Source of the DNA: Sternotherus odoratus
Taxonomy: Eukaryota > Chordata > Testudines > Kinosternidae
Assembly (NCBI GenBank): GCA_032164245.1
Contig: JAVMKO010000005.1
Span: 39,708,133-39,772,132, forward strand
Direction of reading: 5' to 3'
DNA length: 64,000 nt
Shown: in pieces, positions 1 to 10,892 of the stretch
Numbering within the stretch: position 1 is the stretch's first letter
How the letters are laid out: every line of letters starts with the position of its first letter
Made by a program: the position numbers and the translations under genes
Notes under the pieces: generated by a model
What the model was told of the DNA's origin: nothing
What the model saw: the letters and a program-made list of their open reading frames with translations, nothing else
Databases searched by the model: none

Positions 1-1809
1 ACACTTGCAGCTGTCAGTTGGACAGCCTGCAGTGCTTTCCCCACTGCGGTCTGCAAAGGCTGGTTTAACGCAAAGTGCTCTACATCTGCAAGTGTAGCTA
101 TGCCCTATGAAACAAAGTGTTTCAGATGCCATCTCAACCCATGGAGCCATCCATATCTTAAGTTTAATAGTGCAAATAAATGTCTCACTTTAAGAACATT
201 AATAATTAAATAATTGCACAAGGTTGGAAAAGTTACCAAGGGTACGTATTCTAATGTGCACAGCTGAAAGCTGAGAGTTATTTAGATGTGTATATGCGTG
301 CATAGTCACAAGCCCAGGAAATAATTAAATCTACTGATCTTGGTTTTGTATATCTATATATATAAAAGTCAAATGGTGTATGCCTGTGTGTGTGTATGCG
401 TGTGTGTATGTATGTTCCCTTTCTCCTTCCACAGCGTTTGAGCTAGAGACTTGAAATTTGGTACAGTTATAGGGTTTAGGGTCCTAATCAGGGTAAAAAT
501 CGAAACTTTTTCAAATCCTACCTCTTACACCCCCAGGGGTGAAATTCTTTAAAGCTCATTAACATCAGCTGGGCAGCAGGTTAACACCTGCTGTTCTCTG
601 TGACATAGTTATGATGTAATAATACCCCCCTCCAACGGACCCCGCATTCGCTCAGCTCTCTCCCCCCTCCACCCCTCCAACGGCTCCCCCACTCGCTCAG
701 CTCTCTGTGACATAGTTATGATGTAATAATACCCCCTTCCAATGGACACTGCACTCGCTCAGTTCTCTGCCACCTCCCCCCTCCAATGGACCCCGCACTC
801 GCTCAGCTCTCTCCCCCCTCCCCGTCTCCAACAGTTCCATAGTATACAATAAAAAAAAATTGTATTAATAAAAAACATTGTAGTCTTTTTACATCCCAGT
901 TTCCAATTACAAATACCCCGAGCAACACCAGGTATTTTTGCTAGTTTATATATATAAGTAACTTCTCTGGTATGACTTTTGTGTAGCTACCATATTGTGT
1001 CCCTATTAGTGGGTGGATGATTTGGTTTACAACCTCGTTTTGTTGATTTAGACTCCATCGTGGCTTTGCAGTAGCACTGTCCAACTTATGAACGATACAA
1101 AGTTTGGTAAATCAGGTCCTGAGATTCAAGAATTACTACAGTATTTTATTGGTTTTGTTTAAAATGAGTAAGCATTCAGACACTAACATGTCTGCTACTT
1201 TGAAACCTTTTCTCGTCTCTGTATCCTTCTTTTGTTTTGATTTCTTACATTTTTGAGTGAATTTCAGGGGTCATGAAAGTGAAAGGCAGACTGACTAACT
1301 TGACCCAAGCATCAAGCAGGCAGGTGCTATGTAAGATTCCTTTACACAGCGTTGCAAATGCACTTTGGTTCTTACTTGAAGTACCTTCTACTCCCAAACA
1401 GCTCTGTCAATCCTGCACTGCAGCATTCCTGCTATTCTAGTCCTGGATCACTGAGCTCTGCCACATGCTTTTTAGTCCTTATCTGCAGCACTTGTTCAAG
1501 ACCTGTGCTTTCATGAGACTTCATGCACTTGAAAAATACACTTACCACAAGTCTGTTTTTTAATATGATAATCTGCCGGTAAGATGTCAGCACTGCAGTT
1601 TTTCATGGAGAAGTACTTCCTGTAAAACAAAGCCTTTTACAATAATTACTCATGGCTTCACAATGTAATTCTACCTGAGTCACTGAATACAGTTCCTTAT
1701 GCCTTGAGAAATTCAAAAATGGCAGGGTTTAACACACATTTTGAAATATTTATTCTTTTTTGTTTACGTTCCTTGCAAGTAAGTTTCCTTTGTTTCCTTT
1801 GCTTTTTAG
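1..1809 (+). other. intron upstream of exon 1
   Basis: Partial DOCK3 intron. Apart from the Helitron at 353-944 and a short GT-rich stretch inside it, I see ordinary AT-rich intronic sequence. I looked for the preceding DOCK3 exon here and did not find one. Confidence 0.6.
353..944 (+). mobile_element. non-autonomous Helitron, copy 1
   Basis: Starts TCTATATATATAAAAG directly after an A. Ends with a short hairpin (ccccgagcaacaccagg), then a T-rich stretch and CTAG directly before a T. These are the TC...CTRR ends, 3' hairpin and A/T target of a Helitron. The inside carries no ORF but has a conserved block (ttgagctagagacttgaaat at 438-457) and a CT-rich minisatellite at about 625-835. Homologous to 3438-4091 and 60524-61288. 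Confidence 0.8.
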
Positions 1810-1891
1810 TGAGCGGTTTCTGGTAAGGTTAAACAAGAACGGAGGCCCCAGGAATCCAGAGAAGATAGAACGGATGTGTGGCCTTTTCACA
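1810..1891 (+). CDS. DOCK3: DOCK3 internal exon 1 of 10 in window
   Basis: First of ten coding exons of a DOCK-family Rac exchange factor. The acceptor AG is at 1808-1809 and the donor gtatgt starts at 1892. One nucleotide completes a Ser codon begun in an exon outside the window; 27 codons follow, opening ERFLVRLNKNGGPRNPEKIE. This motif, followed in the next exon by a YIVAHVIRIG segment, is the DOCK-B form (DOCK3/DOCK4). DOCK1/2/5 have a different sequence here (CQIVRVG type). From memory of the family, NPEKIER and the later DILGRLRHVNGEEIVK fit DOCK3 better than DOCK4, whose matching segments read differently. DOCK3 (MOCA) activates Rac1 through a distant DHR-2 domain, works with ELMO at membranes and is mainly neuronal. 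This exon lies in the region between the N-terminal SH3/helical part and DHR-1. DOCK4 is the main alternative. Confidence 0.88.
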
Positions 1892-2684
1892 GTATGTATG
1901 AATTCTCATTTTCTTTCCCTATCTAACTGTGAACTGAGACTTCTCTTGAAGATTGTTTGACTGTAGACACAGTCACTCTGAGAACAAATAGAAATTCTTT
2001 TTCCTGTATACTGGAAAATGAAAACTGTATATTTCTGCTCAATTTAATGAAATGTTAACATAAGAAAATTGAAATAATCTTCCAGATTAATTGATTTTTT
2101 TGCAAGTAAAGGGACATCAAATACTTTTTCACAGTTTTCATTTTTAAATGCCCATTGCATGTATTATACACTTAGAAAACATAAGATGGGAAATTATTTC
2201 TTTTTTGACTGTTTGTGTGGATCCCACTCTATTTGTGCATACACCACATGTTCACAAGATAGGGATATTTGATAGCAGTGTCTGCAGGGCCACACCTGTG
2301 CCAGGTGTACCCTCCCTTTCCCCCATGCTGGCATAAAGGCCAGAGCCATCCCTCCATACTGTTTTACCACCCAAGGCAGCTAGATGGAGCAAGCAGTGTC
2401 TGCCCACTACCCTTACTGGAATCTGCTTCAGTTGCAAATTAGGTGACTAGTTAGTGTTAATGCCCTTGAAATTACTGCCCCCCCCCCTTTTTTCTTATTT
2501 TAAAACCCTCCATAAACCTAAATTTAATTTGCCTCTTAGCATTATGAGCCACTCTCCAGGCCAAAATGATGGATTCAGAGCTTTCAGGCCTCAAACATTT
2601 CCTGTCCTGGGATGTTCTCATTCCACCCATGGACAGCCACAGCCTATTTTGTCTCAGTGACAGCTATGTGCCAGACTGCTATTA

Positions 2685-2966
2685 AAGACATAGCTACACT
2701 TGAAACTTCAAAGCGCTGTTGTGGGAATGCTCCCGTGGCAACACTTTGAAGTGCGAGTGTGGTCGTGTGCGAGTGCTGGGAGAAAGCTCTTCCAGCGCTT
2801 CTGGTAATCCACCTCCACGAGGGGATTAGCTCAAAGTGCTCAGAGTCAGGCTCCCAGCGCTCAAAGCTTGTCCACATTAGCGCTTTAAATTGCTCAGACT
2901 TGCTGCGTACAAGGGGGTGATTTTCAGCAAGCTAGAGAACTATAAAATGTCAGCGTAGCCAAGCCC
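2685..2966. mobile_element. Harbinger-type MITE
   Basis: The element is flanked by TTA at 2682-2684 and 2967-2969. Its ends are related inverted repeats (AAGACATAGCTACACTTG on the left; the complement of the right end reads GGGCTTGGCTACGCTGAC). The three-base TTA duplication points to PIF/Harbinger. The interior is non-coding and moderately GC-rich. Confidence 0.6.
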
Positions 2967-3437
2967 TTAGTGTGTCTCTATCCTTCATAACAAGAACGAG
3001 AAAGTCCAAAGACACTTGTTTGAAGTTATACATCCTCAAACGATCAATGAGAAGAACTTCAGACTTTGAAGAGTGAGGATCAACTTCCAATATGGATCCT
3101 GCCTCTACTAAGTCTTTGTCAAATAGTGATCCTGCTAGCTAGCATGCAAAACCCAACATGTTGTCACCAGTCTATTTCTTCCCATAAGGAGACCCAGGAA
3201 GAGAGCACTAAGTCTGCTCATTCACCAAAGGCAAGTGATGTTGATTTGGCTATGGCTAGGTACTGAAGAAGCACAATGTCTGTTATGAGTACTTTTAAGC
3301 CTGTGTACCAAATGTGACAACACTAATCTCAATATATACACCAGAACCAATGTCAGCCCTGTTGGTGGAAGTCTTAACCTCACCAGCTAATTTAATGTTG
3401 GTGGAGGTGACTTCATTCAAGTACCACTGCTGGCAAA

Positions 3438-4091
3438 TCTCTATATATAAAAGTCAAATGGTGTGTGTGTGCATGTATGTTCCCTTACTCCTTCCACACC
3501 GTTTGAGCTAGAGACTTGAAATTTGGTACAGTTATAGGCTTTAGGGTCTTAATCAGGGTAAGAATCGAAAATTTTTCAAATCTCACCTCTTACACCCCCT
3601 AGGGGTGAAATTTTTTAAAGCCCATTAACATCAGCTGGGCAACAGGTTAACACCTGCTGTTCTCTGTGACATAGTTATGATGTAATAATACCCCCTCCAA
3701 TGGACCCCGCACTCGCTCAGCTCTCTTCCCCCTCCCACCTCCAACGCCCCCCCACTCGCTCAGCTCTCTCCCCCCTCCAACGCCCCCCCTCGCTCTGCTC
3801 TCTCACCCCTCCCCCCTCCAACGGCCCCCCACACTCGCTCAGCTCTCTCCCCCTGCCCCCTCCAATGGCCCCCGCACTTGCTCAGCTCTCTCCCCCCTCC
3901 CCCCCGCCAACGGCCCCCACACTCGCTCAGCTCTCTCCCCCCTCCCCCCACATCTAAATGCAAGAGAATGAAATTAATTAGACAAAATGAGACTTCTGAA
4001 CAAAATTTGTATTAATAAAAAACATTGTAGTCTTTTTATATCCCAGTTTCCAATTACAAATACCCCGAGCAACGCCGGGTATTTTTGCTAG
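3438..4091 (+). mobile_element. non-autonomous Helitron, copy 2
   Basis: Begins TCTCTATATATAAAAG after an A and ends with hairpin ccccgagcaacgccgggt, a T-rich stretch and CTAG before a T. It shares the ttgagctagagacttgaaat block with copy 1. The interior at about 3695-3955 is a run of imperfect units of about 40-50 bp ending CTCGCTCAGCTCTC, with a longer array than copy 1. Confidence 0.85.
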
Positions 4092-4824
4092 TATCTCTAT
4101 ATTTGGAACTAGTGCATATTTCTGACCAGTACCAATGTTTGGGGGACACCTTTTCTCCATTATCCAGCAGAGAACCTTCTCCTCAGATCACACAGACCTC
4201 TCTATAAAAATCAGGGACTCTCACTTTAGAGCCGGAAGTCATCTGCTTCTGGCATGGCAATGACCTGGACAGTCCTGTCAGAAGCAGGATTGTCAAAATG
4301 ATGCCCCACCTTGGCCCTATGGGTCATACTGGAGATCAGCATGCAGGAGCCAATCTCCTTATGATTCAAGGAAATGGAGAGGGTCTCAATCCCCTTGACA
4401 GATTCCTTCTGCAGACAGGGAAGAACAGCAGCCTGCAAAGAAGGATTGGTTGCTATGGGGCTGATATTGTCAAGAGATAAATGGTCGGCAGTACAAACAA
4501 GCTTGTTACTCCACAATAGGCCTCCAACTAAATTTTGAGATGTCTGGTTTGACACCAGTACAGTGAATAGATTTCACAGGGATCTCTGTGACATTCTGTA
4601 CCTCAGGGGAACACCCTACATGTGCATCCTTATAAAATGATTGTGTGATATCCAATACAAAATGTGTCATTTTGGGTGTCTTTGGAAGACTCATGATGCA
4701 CTGAGCATTGTTGCTATAGTGATGTTATAGTAATTGTTGTCACAGTAATGTTATAGTGGTGTTTTAGGGTGTAATTTTATCTATATAGTTATGATGCTGA
4801 AAATGTGTCCTCGTGGCTTAAAAC

Positions 4825-5090
4825 AGGTCCAGGCAATGGTCTCAAGTTGCAGTGAAGGAAGTCTAGCTTGGATATTAGGAAACACTATTTCACAAGGAGG
4901 GTGGTGAAGCACTGGAATGGGTTACCTAGGGAGGTGGTGGAATCTCCATCCTTAGAGGTTTTTAAGGCCCGGCTTGACAAAGCCTTGGCTGGGATGATTT
5001 ATTTGGTGTTGGTCCTGCTTTGAGCAGGAGGTTGGACTAGATGACCTCCTGAGGTCTCTTCCAACCCTAATTTTCTATGATTCTCTGATC
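4825..5090 (+). mobile_element. CR1 LINE 3' end
   Basis: The 3' end of a CR1, + strand. It matches the CR1 tails at 36240-37021 and, reversed, 21142-21370. Shared phrases include caatggtctcaagttgcagt, gagggtggtgaagcactgga and gttggactagatgacctcct, and it ends in the typical ttctatgattct motif. It is 5'-truncated, as most CR1 copies are. Confidence 0.9.
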
Positions 5091-6429
5091 ACATCAAAAA
5101 GTAAAGGGTTTGTTACTGTTAAGGAACTGCATGTTCTCAACTGTCCTTTACTGTCTAGAAGACTGAGTACAGTTGTGTGTCCCTGACCTGTTTATGAGTT
5201 TCTTTGCTTGTCAAAGATGTCACCATGAGCTTTCTCGAAGGAAGAATTACAAAGCAAAGAAAGTATTTAAGCAGTAGTACTTCTAACAAGTGAAAACATG
5301 GAAGCCTGTGCTTTAAATATTCTAACAATAATTATCCATAATTTTGATATTTTAAAATATGGTGAATTAACTTGTGTTTACATTTGAACTCTGTTTTCAC
5401 AAATACTGTGTGCATGAGGCATTACTGAACAAAAACAATACACAAACACTTCTTACCAGAGTTGGTCTATAATTTTAATCCTGGTGTGAGATGACGTTAG
5501 CAGGATAAGCATCCCCGGAACACTGGGGAATAGAAGAAACTTACTGGCTGAAGATGAGCTAATGATAGTTGTGAAGACTAAAACTGTACAAAATCCCTTC
5601 TTATCATTGAGCTTCATTTTTTCCAAGACACACAAGGCTAAATCTTGTCATATGCTGCACTGATGCACTAGACAGTAAAGAGAGCCTAGAAAGCTTACCC
5701 CTTTTCTTTGTAGCAGGAGATAGAGAATACTAGGAAAATTTTATGCAGCTTTCATGCTGGCCAACACTCCACTCCAAAGAGGCATGATCTGCTAGCTAGA
5801 GAGCAGAGGTAGCACAGAAGCTAGCAAACAGCTGAAAACAAGAATTTGAGTGGGAATTTGTAAGGGGAGTTTGGAGGAGAGCGAGTGGTATTTTAGTGGG
5901 GTGTTTTTCCTTCTTGACAGGAGCTTAGGAAGTGAGGCTACAGAGTCAGCCCTGCTAGTGAACTGAAGAATGGAAGAGATGGTGAAGATGACTGGGGGGT
6001 GGAAGCTACAGGATGTATGTTATTCTAGAGTGGGTACCTGAAATGTGCTTTGTTAGTATGAAGTTTATTTGTATGGAGATACAGCTACAAACTGTGATTG
6101 AGTATTGAAGAGTATTTCAGTGAATAACAGAGGGAAGGAGACAGGAGGCTAAAGGGAAATCTAAACACTTGTGGATACATGATGGACCAGATAGTACTTG
6201 GGGAGCATTCAGTGAGTTGGAAAATGAAAGGGAGAGGCAGGCAGTAATTGAAATGGAAGAGCAAGGAAGAAGAGAATAACTGCTGGTTTCCTATAAGAAG
6301 AGGAGAAGAGTCTGTGGAGATAGCCAGAGTTTGAAGCCCTAGGAGGATAGGGAGTGATGAACAGAAGATAAGAAGACTTGCAGCCATTAAAAATGGAAGG
6401 GGGATGGACAGAGCATCACACCAACACCA

Positions 6430-7560
6430 GGAAGAAGTAGCTCTATGTGACTAAGGACTCCTTAAAAAGAAGAACAGACAGGCTTGTCACCAGAGCTGAT
6501 CCAGAGAACAAAAAGGTATACCATCTGCCAGGAGCTAAGATTCGGGATGTGGACCTAAAGCTGAAGACAATATTAATCAGATCAGGAAAGAATTCACCAA
6601 TTGGGAACAAACTATGCTGTTAGATTCTCTCAGGAATACATCAAGGAAGACTACACCCTGCTAAAGAAAACACTTAATGATATGGAAGTAGAAATTACCA
6701 TATCTGAGATGGAAGCTAAACTCAAACACTTTGATGGGACCAAATTGGGGCACCCAAATAATCTCCATCTGAGCTATTAAAGGAACTGGCACAAGAAATT
6801 TGCAAGCCCAATGGCAAGGCTTTTTAATTAATCCGCAAACTCAGGGTTCATACCCTGTGACTGGAGAATTGCAAATATCGTACCTATATTTAAGAAAGGG
6901 GAGAAAAAGTGATCTAGGAAACTGCAGGCCCATTAGTTTGACCTCAATTATATGTAAGGTTTGATAACAAACTTTGAAAGAGAGAATAGTTTAAGACATA
7001 ATGGTAAATGGTGATTGGGATAAAACACAGCATGGTTTTACAAAAGGTAAATCGTATCATACCAACCTTCTCTCTTTCTTTGAAGAGATAAATGATTTTC
7101 TAAACACAGCAAATGCACTAGATCTCTCTAGATTTCAGTAAAACATTTGATACAGTTTCATGTGGGAAATTACTAGTTCTTTTGGAGAAGATTAGGATTA
7201 ATATGAGATTCAAAAGATGGGTAAGGAACTGGTTAAAGGGGATAATATAATGGATCAATCTGAAACATTAACTGTCAGGCTGGAGGGAGATTACTAGTGG
7301 AGTTCCTCAGAGATCAGTCATTTTCATTACTGATGTTTGCACAAAAAGTGGAATGTGCTAATAAAATTTGCAGATGACACGAAGTTGGAAAGTATTGCCA
7401 ATACAAAGGAGGAGGAGATTTGGGGACTTCAGTAACTCAGCCAGAGGTTTTGGGCCTATTACAGGGGTGGGTGGGTGAGGTTTTGTGGCCTACGGTGTTT
7501 GGGAGGTCAAACTAGATGATCATGATGGTCCTTTCTGGGCTTTAAAGTAATAGACATAGC
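6430..7560 (+). pseudogene. decayed CR1/L3-like LINE fragment
   Basis: A degraded LINE. Near 6480-6600 a frame resembles the end of a CR1 ORF1 (YHLPGAKIRDV). From about 6800 the frame resembles reverse transcriptase: SGFIPCDWRIANIVPIFKKG, GNCRPISLTSI, then HGFTKGKSYHTNLLSFFEEI. Many stops and frameshifts are present. Most of the endonuclease between the two parts is missing. The 3' end around 7440-7550 (ggtcaaactagatgatcatg) is LINE-tail-like. Confidence 0.75.
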
Positions 7561-8689
7561 CAGTCCCCAGTATGATATTTACAATAAGCAGCATGCACTA
7601 GCCAGGGAAATACACTATTTCTTTTCAAAGGACTAAGTACCAAGATATCCCCATCAGTTTATAGCTCTCCTTCAACCATCCTGCACTGTGCTAGCAGTAT
7701 GACTCAAATGCTGGAAACACAGTCCTGGTTGATATCTTCCCCTTCCCTCACTCCCCCTCCCCTGTTTCCCCCAATCGGCATGCATGGCCACATATGTAAA
7801 GGGCAGAATTTTTCTCTTAGAGCGTTGCTTATAAAATATGATCTTTGATGTAGTTAGAAGTGTAGCTTGTTTTAGCTGTACTTCTATATTTCACTGTCTG
7901 TCTGCATTGCTATCATAAACCTCAGTTTTTGAGATTTCCTCTCTCAAATCACATAGGACAGAAATCTGCCATGCAAGGTGACAGGTAGGATTCATATTTT
8001 CTTTTCAACAGAAAACAACACTTTTTAATTCTCTAAATTGATTTTAAGATATAGAATTGCAAAACCAGAATTTCTCCACCTTTAGCTTTACTAAAAATTC
8101 TTTCTTTTCCTTTCCTTTCCTTTCCTTTTTACAATGGCTCTAGTGTCATTTGACTTATGATTGATTTCATTTTGAAAATTTGCTACTGAGAAACAAAGTT
8201 TAGTGTTTTATATTTTACAAAACTTAGTAGTAGAACAAGCCTTCTTATTGTATAAGCAAACCTAATAATGCTGTAACATTCTCTCATTCAAACATTTTGG
8301 AGTATGCCACCATCACTAGGATGGAGGCCATAGTTTAACTGAAGGGAAAGAAAACATGAAATATTTGAATTCACAGCTATTATATTAAAATAAGATTACG
8401 GGTCAGCGTAAGCCCTCATAGCTGTTAGATTCAGAACTGAGACTGCTGCAACATCCTATTCTCATCTTGTTAAGTCTAGTGATTGTAAAATGCATGGGTT
8501 TTTGTCATCTTGGGTCATCAAATGAAGTGAGATGACTCTTCCCTCTTACTAGGAACAATAAGGATGAATTAAGTTACAACTTCATTCTCTGTAGATATCT
8601 ATTTCTCCTTTTAATATTACGATGACTTTTTTATATTTAATGAAGTAACATAACCAAAACCTCATAATTTTCTAAATATTCCATGAATG

Positions 8690-8945
8690 ACAGCTATTTA
8701 AATGACTCTTAGACACTGTTCTCTTCTTCTTTGAGTACTGATCCCCATGTGTATTCCATTGTGGGTATGGATGTGCTCCATGTTCCTGAGAGAGAGACAA
8801 TTCTTGAAAGTGGTGTCTGTTGCTCCACTCCTGCGCCCCTGCCATCCTCATGCACCAAGAATATAAGGGGCAGGGTGGACTGACCACCGCTCCAGTTCCT
8901 TCTCTACCATGAATCCTGTCATTATCTGAAGCAGAGGGGAAGGAG
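8690..8945 (+). mobile_element. DIRS/LTR-like retroelement fragment, left part
   Basis: Non-coding retroelement-like sequence that continues on the other side of a small hAT MITE (8946-9069). The motif ttcttctttgagtactgatc at 8725 recurs imperfectly at 9155 (ttcttcttcaagtggtggtt), so two similar boxes lie about 430 bp apart. I associate these boxes with a turtle DIRS/Gypsy-type family, from memory only. Confidence 0.4.
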
Positions 8946-9069
8946 TAGGGTGACCAGACAGCAAATGTTAAAAATCAGGACAGGGATGGGGGGATAATAG
9001 GATCCTATATAAGAAAAAGACCCAAAAATCAGGACTGTCCCTATAAAATTGGGACATCTAGTCACCCTA
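8946..9069. mobile_element. 124-bp hAT MITE (TAGGGTGACC ends), copy 1
   Basis: Inverted ends TAGGGTGACCAGA and its complement TAGGGTGACTAGA, flanked by perfect 8-bp duplications GGAAGGAG at 8938-8945 and 9070-9077. An 8-bp duplication fits the hAT superfamily. It has no coding capacity. Homologous to 58334-58456. Confidence 0.85.
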
Positions 9070-9077
9070 GGAAGGAG

Positions 9078-9425
9078 GGTGGGTAGTGGAATACAGATAG
9101 GGACCACACATCTCGAAGAGCTCCAATTACAACCAGATAAGTAACTTCCCTTTCTTCTTCAAGTGGTGGTTCCTATGTGTATTACACTATGGGTGTCTGA
9201 CAAGCAGTAGTCGGAGAGGAGAGTTCGAGGATGCAAAGTTTGGCTGCTTGTAAAACTACAGCCCCAAAAGATGTGTCCGTGAAGGAGTCTTGGACCAAGA
9301 CATAATGTCTCATGAATGAATGGATGGGACTCCACATAGATGCCCTGCAAATGGCAAGTGGCCAGCGGGCAGTGTGGCAGAGCTGTCTAATTTCCTGATA
9401 CTGTGTAGTACTGCAGCTCATAGAT
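9078..9425 (+). mobile_element. DIRS/LTR-like retroelement fragment, right part
   Basis: Continues the fragment interrupted by the hAT MITE. It contains the second ttcttcttcaagtggtggtt box and a short stretch that may be old coding sequence on either strand. No domain is identifiable. Confidence 0.35.
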
Positions 9426-9778
9426 TTTATCTCAAGTAGGGTGTGTTAGGATCAAAGGGTTAAATACATGTTTGAAAATGACTGTTGACAGAATTCCAAC
9501 ATAGTTTCACTCACCAAGGTAGACAGTTGATTTGTTTTTTCTTTTATAGAACTCTGCTAGCTAGAACATAACTTGTCTGTGCCTTATTTCTCTTCATCCA
9601 TAACCTTCCCACATTTGTAAAACAGATTTAAAGATGGAAGGAGTTAAATACGTGAAAAATATTACTATTTATTATTATTTGTGGGGTGTATTTGTACAAG
9701 TAATTTTGCAGAGCTGCTTTAAGGTCAAAAGTGTATTGTGTTATTTGTTTTAACTTCTATTTTTTTCCAATTTGTTAG

Positions 9779-9839
9779 GATCTCAGCAGCAAAGATATGA
9801 AGAGAGACTTGTACATAGTTGCACATGTAATTCGAATAG
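9779..9839 (+). CDS. DOCK3: DOCK3 internal exon 2 of 10
   Basis: Sixty-one nucleotides encode DLSSKDMKRDLYIVAHVIRI plus the first base of a Gly codon. The acceptor is ttgttag at 9772-9778. The donor gtacag at 9840 departs from the GTRAGT consensus. It joins exon 1 in phase 0 (after a Thr codon) and exon 3 in phase 1. The YIVAHVIRIGRM stretch is the clearest marker of the DOCK-B subfamily in the window. Confidence 0.9.
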
Positions 9840-10744
9840 GTACAGTATGGTTTGCTAACTATTTTTTTTTATACTGGCTCAACATGAAAAGTATTTTTAA
9901 AGCCTATCTTATACTGAATTGACACTGATGAATTTAACCAGTTAGAAAGCTCCATCACAGACTCTACCTCTTTGTAGAACAGAAGTTCAAATCATGGCAT
10001 TATAGATAAGTGTTAATACATTTTAATAATTGTTAGACAATGATTTTCTTGATCTGGAACATAAGACTTGGATAAATACCCATTTGGAAAGAGAAGATAT
10101 CAGTTTTATTGTCCACCCTTCTAAACCTTGAACACAAGATATAGGAAAGGGGAAGATAAAGCTCGCTTTTTGGAGAGGATATCAGCGTATCTGGTCGTTC
10201 AGAGTTGCAAATCATCTGTAGATGGATAAATACAGGGAACTCTTTTTTGTTGTGTGCCCAGTGGCCATAAATGACAATAGCAGCTTTTTGAGATACACTG
10301 TTAGCAAAAAAACCTGCTTAATGGGGATGCATTTAGCCAACGTCAAGGTGTTAAGATATTGGTTTTTTAATTGAGAAGAGGCCAGATAAATATTTCTTGT
10401 ATTTGTGTTAAGTACAATATTTTATTTCTATTTTTTTCAGGATGTTTAAAAATCTCATCTCTTAATGGGACAATAATTTAATCAGAATAATAGCCAGGCT
10501 ACGGAAATGTCCGAGTTAAAAAGATTCTATGCAACAATTGACAGCATAATTCATACATATAAGAATATGAAAAGAGGAACATAAAAAGTCTAGATAGAAT
10601 ACCTATACAATACATAGAAAACTCTATACTGTAGTTTGTCCTGTATGTATGTATGTATGTATACACGCTCACATGGAGACAACAGAAAGATAGGAGCAAA
10701 GAGAGCAGCTGCATGTTAATTTCTAACCAAGCTGTCTGTTTCAG
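9840..10744 (+). other. intron between exons 2 and 3 (905 bp)
   Basis: Ordinary intronic sequence with a pyrimidine-rich tract near 10423-10440 and a short (TATG)n tract near 10643-10662. No mobile element recognised. Confidence 0.6.
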
Positions 10745-10892
10745 GTCGCATGCTGCTAAATGATTCCAAAAAAGGCCCTTCCCACCTACATTATCGTCGC
10801 CCCTATGGCTGTGCAGTATTAAGCATCGTGGATGTACTTCAATCAATCTCTGAACTAAAGGAAGAAAAAGATTTTGTTCTCAAAGTTTACAC
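10745..10892 (+). CDS. DOCK3: DOCK3 internal exon 3 of 10
   Basis: The acceptor is tttcag at 10739-10744 and the donor gtgagt starts at 10893. The 148 nt read 2 + 48 codons + 2. They begin by completing Gly, then RMLLNDSKKG, and run through YRRPYGCAVLSIVDVLQS to KEEKDFVLKVY. This is the conserved strand-rich segment preceding DHR-1 in DOCK-B proteins. The 24 kb intron that follows holds most of the mobile DNA in the window. Confidence 0.9.

Larger units (their letters stand above)
1892..9778 (+). other. intron between exons 1 and 2 (7887 bp)
   Basis: Contains a Harbinger-type MITE, Helitron copy 2, two CR1 pieces and a DIRS/LTR-like fragment, listed separately. The stretches at about 1900-2680, 5100-6420, 7570-8680 and 9430-9770 show nothing recognisable beyond AT-rich intron and a (TTTCC)n tract near 8103-8128. 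Confidence 0.6.

Noticed and set aside
1..1809. Possible preceding DOCK3 exon
   Set aside because: No stretch encodes the expected sequence before SERF; only intron and a Helitron are seen.
6085..6387. 100-codon minus-strand frame with hydrophobic stretches
   Set aside because: Antisense of purine-rich intron sequence, no motif and no splice context.
10499..10846. 115-codon minus-strand frame
   Set aside because: Partly antisense of DOCK3 exon 3; the rest is AT-rich intron with a TATG tract.
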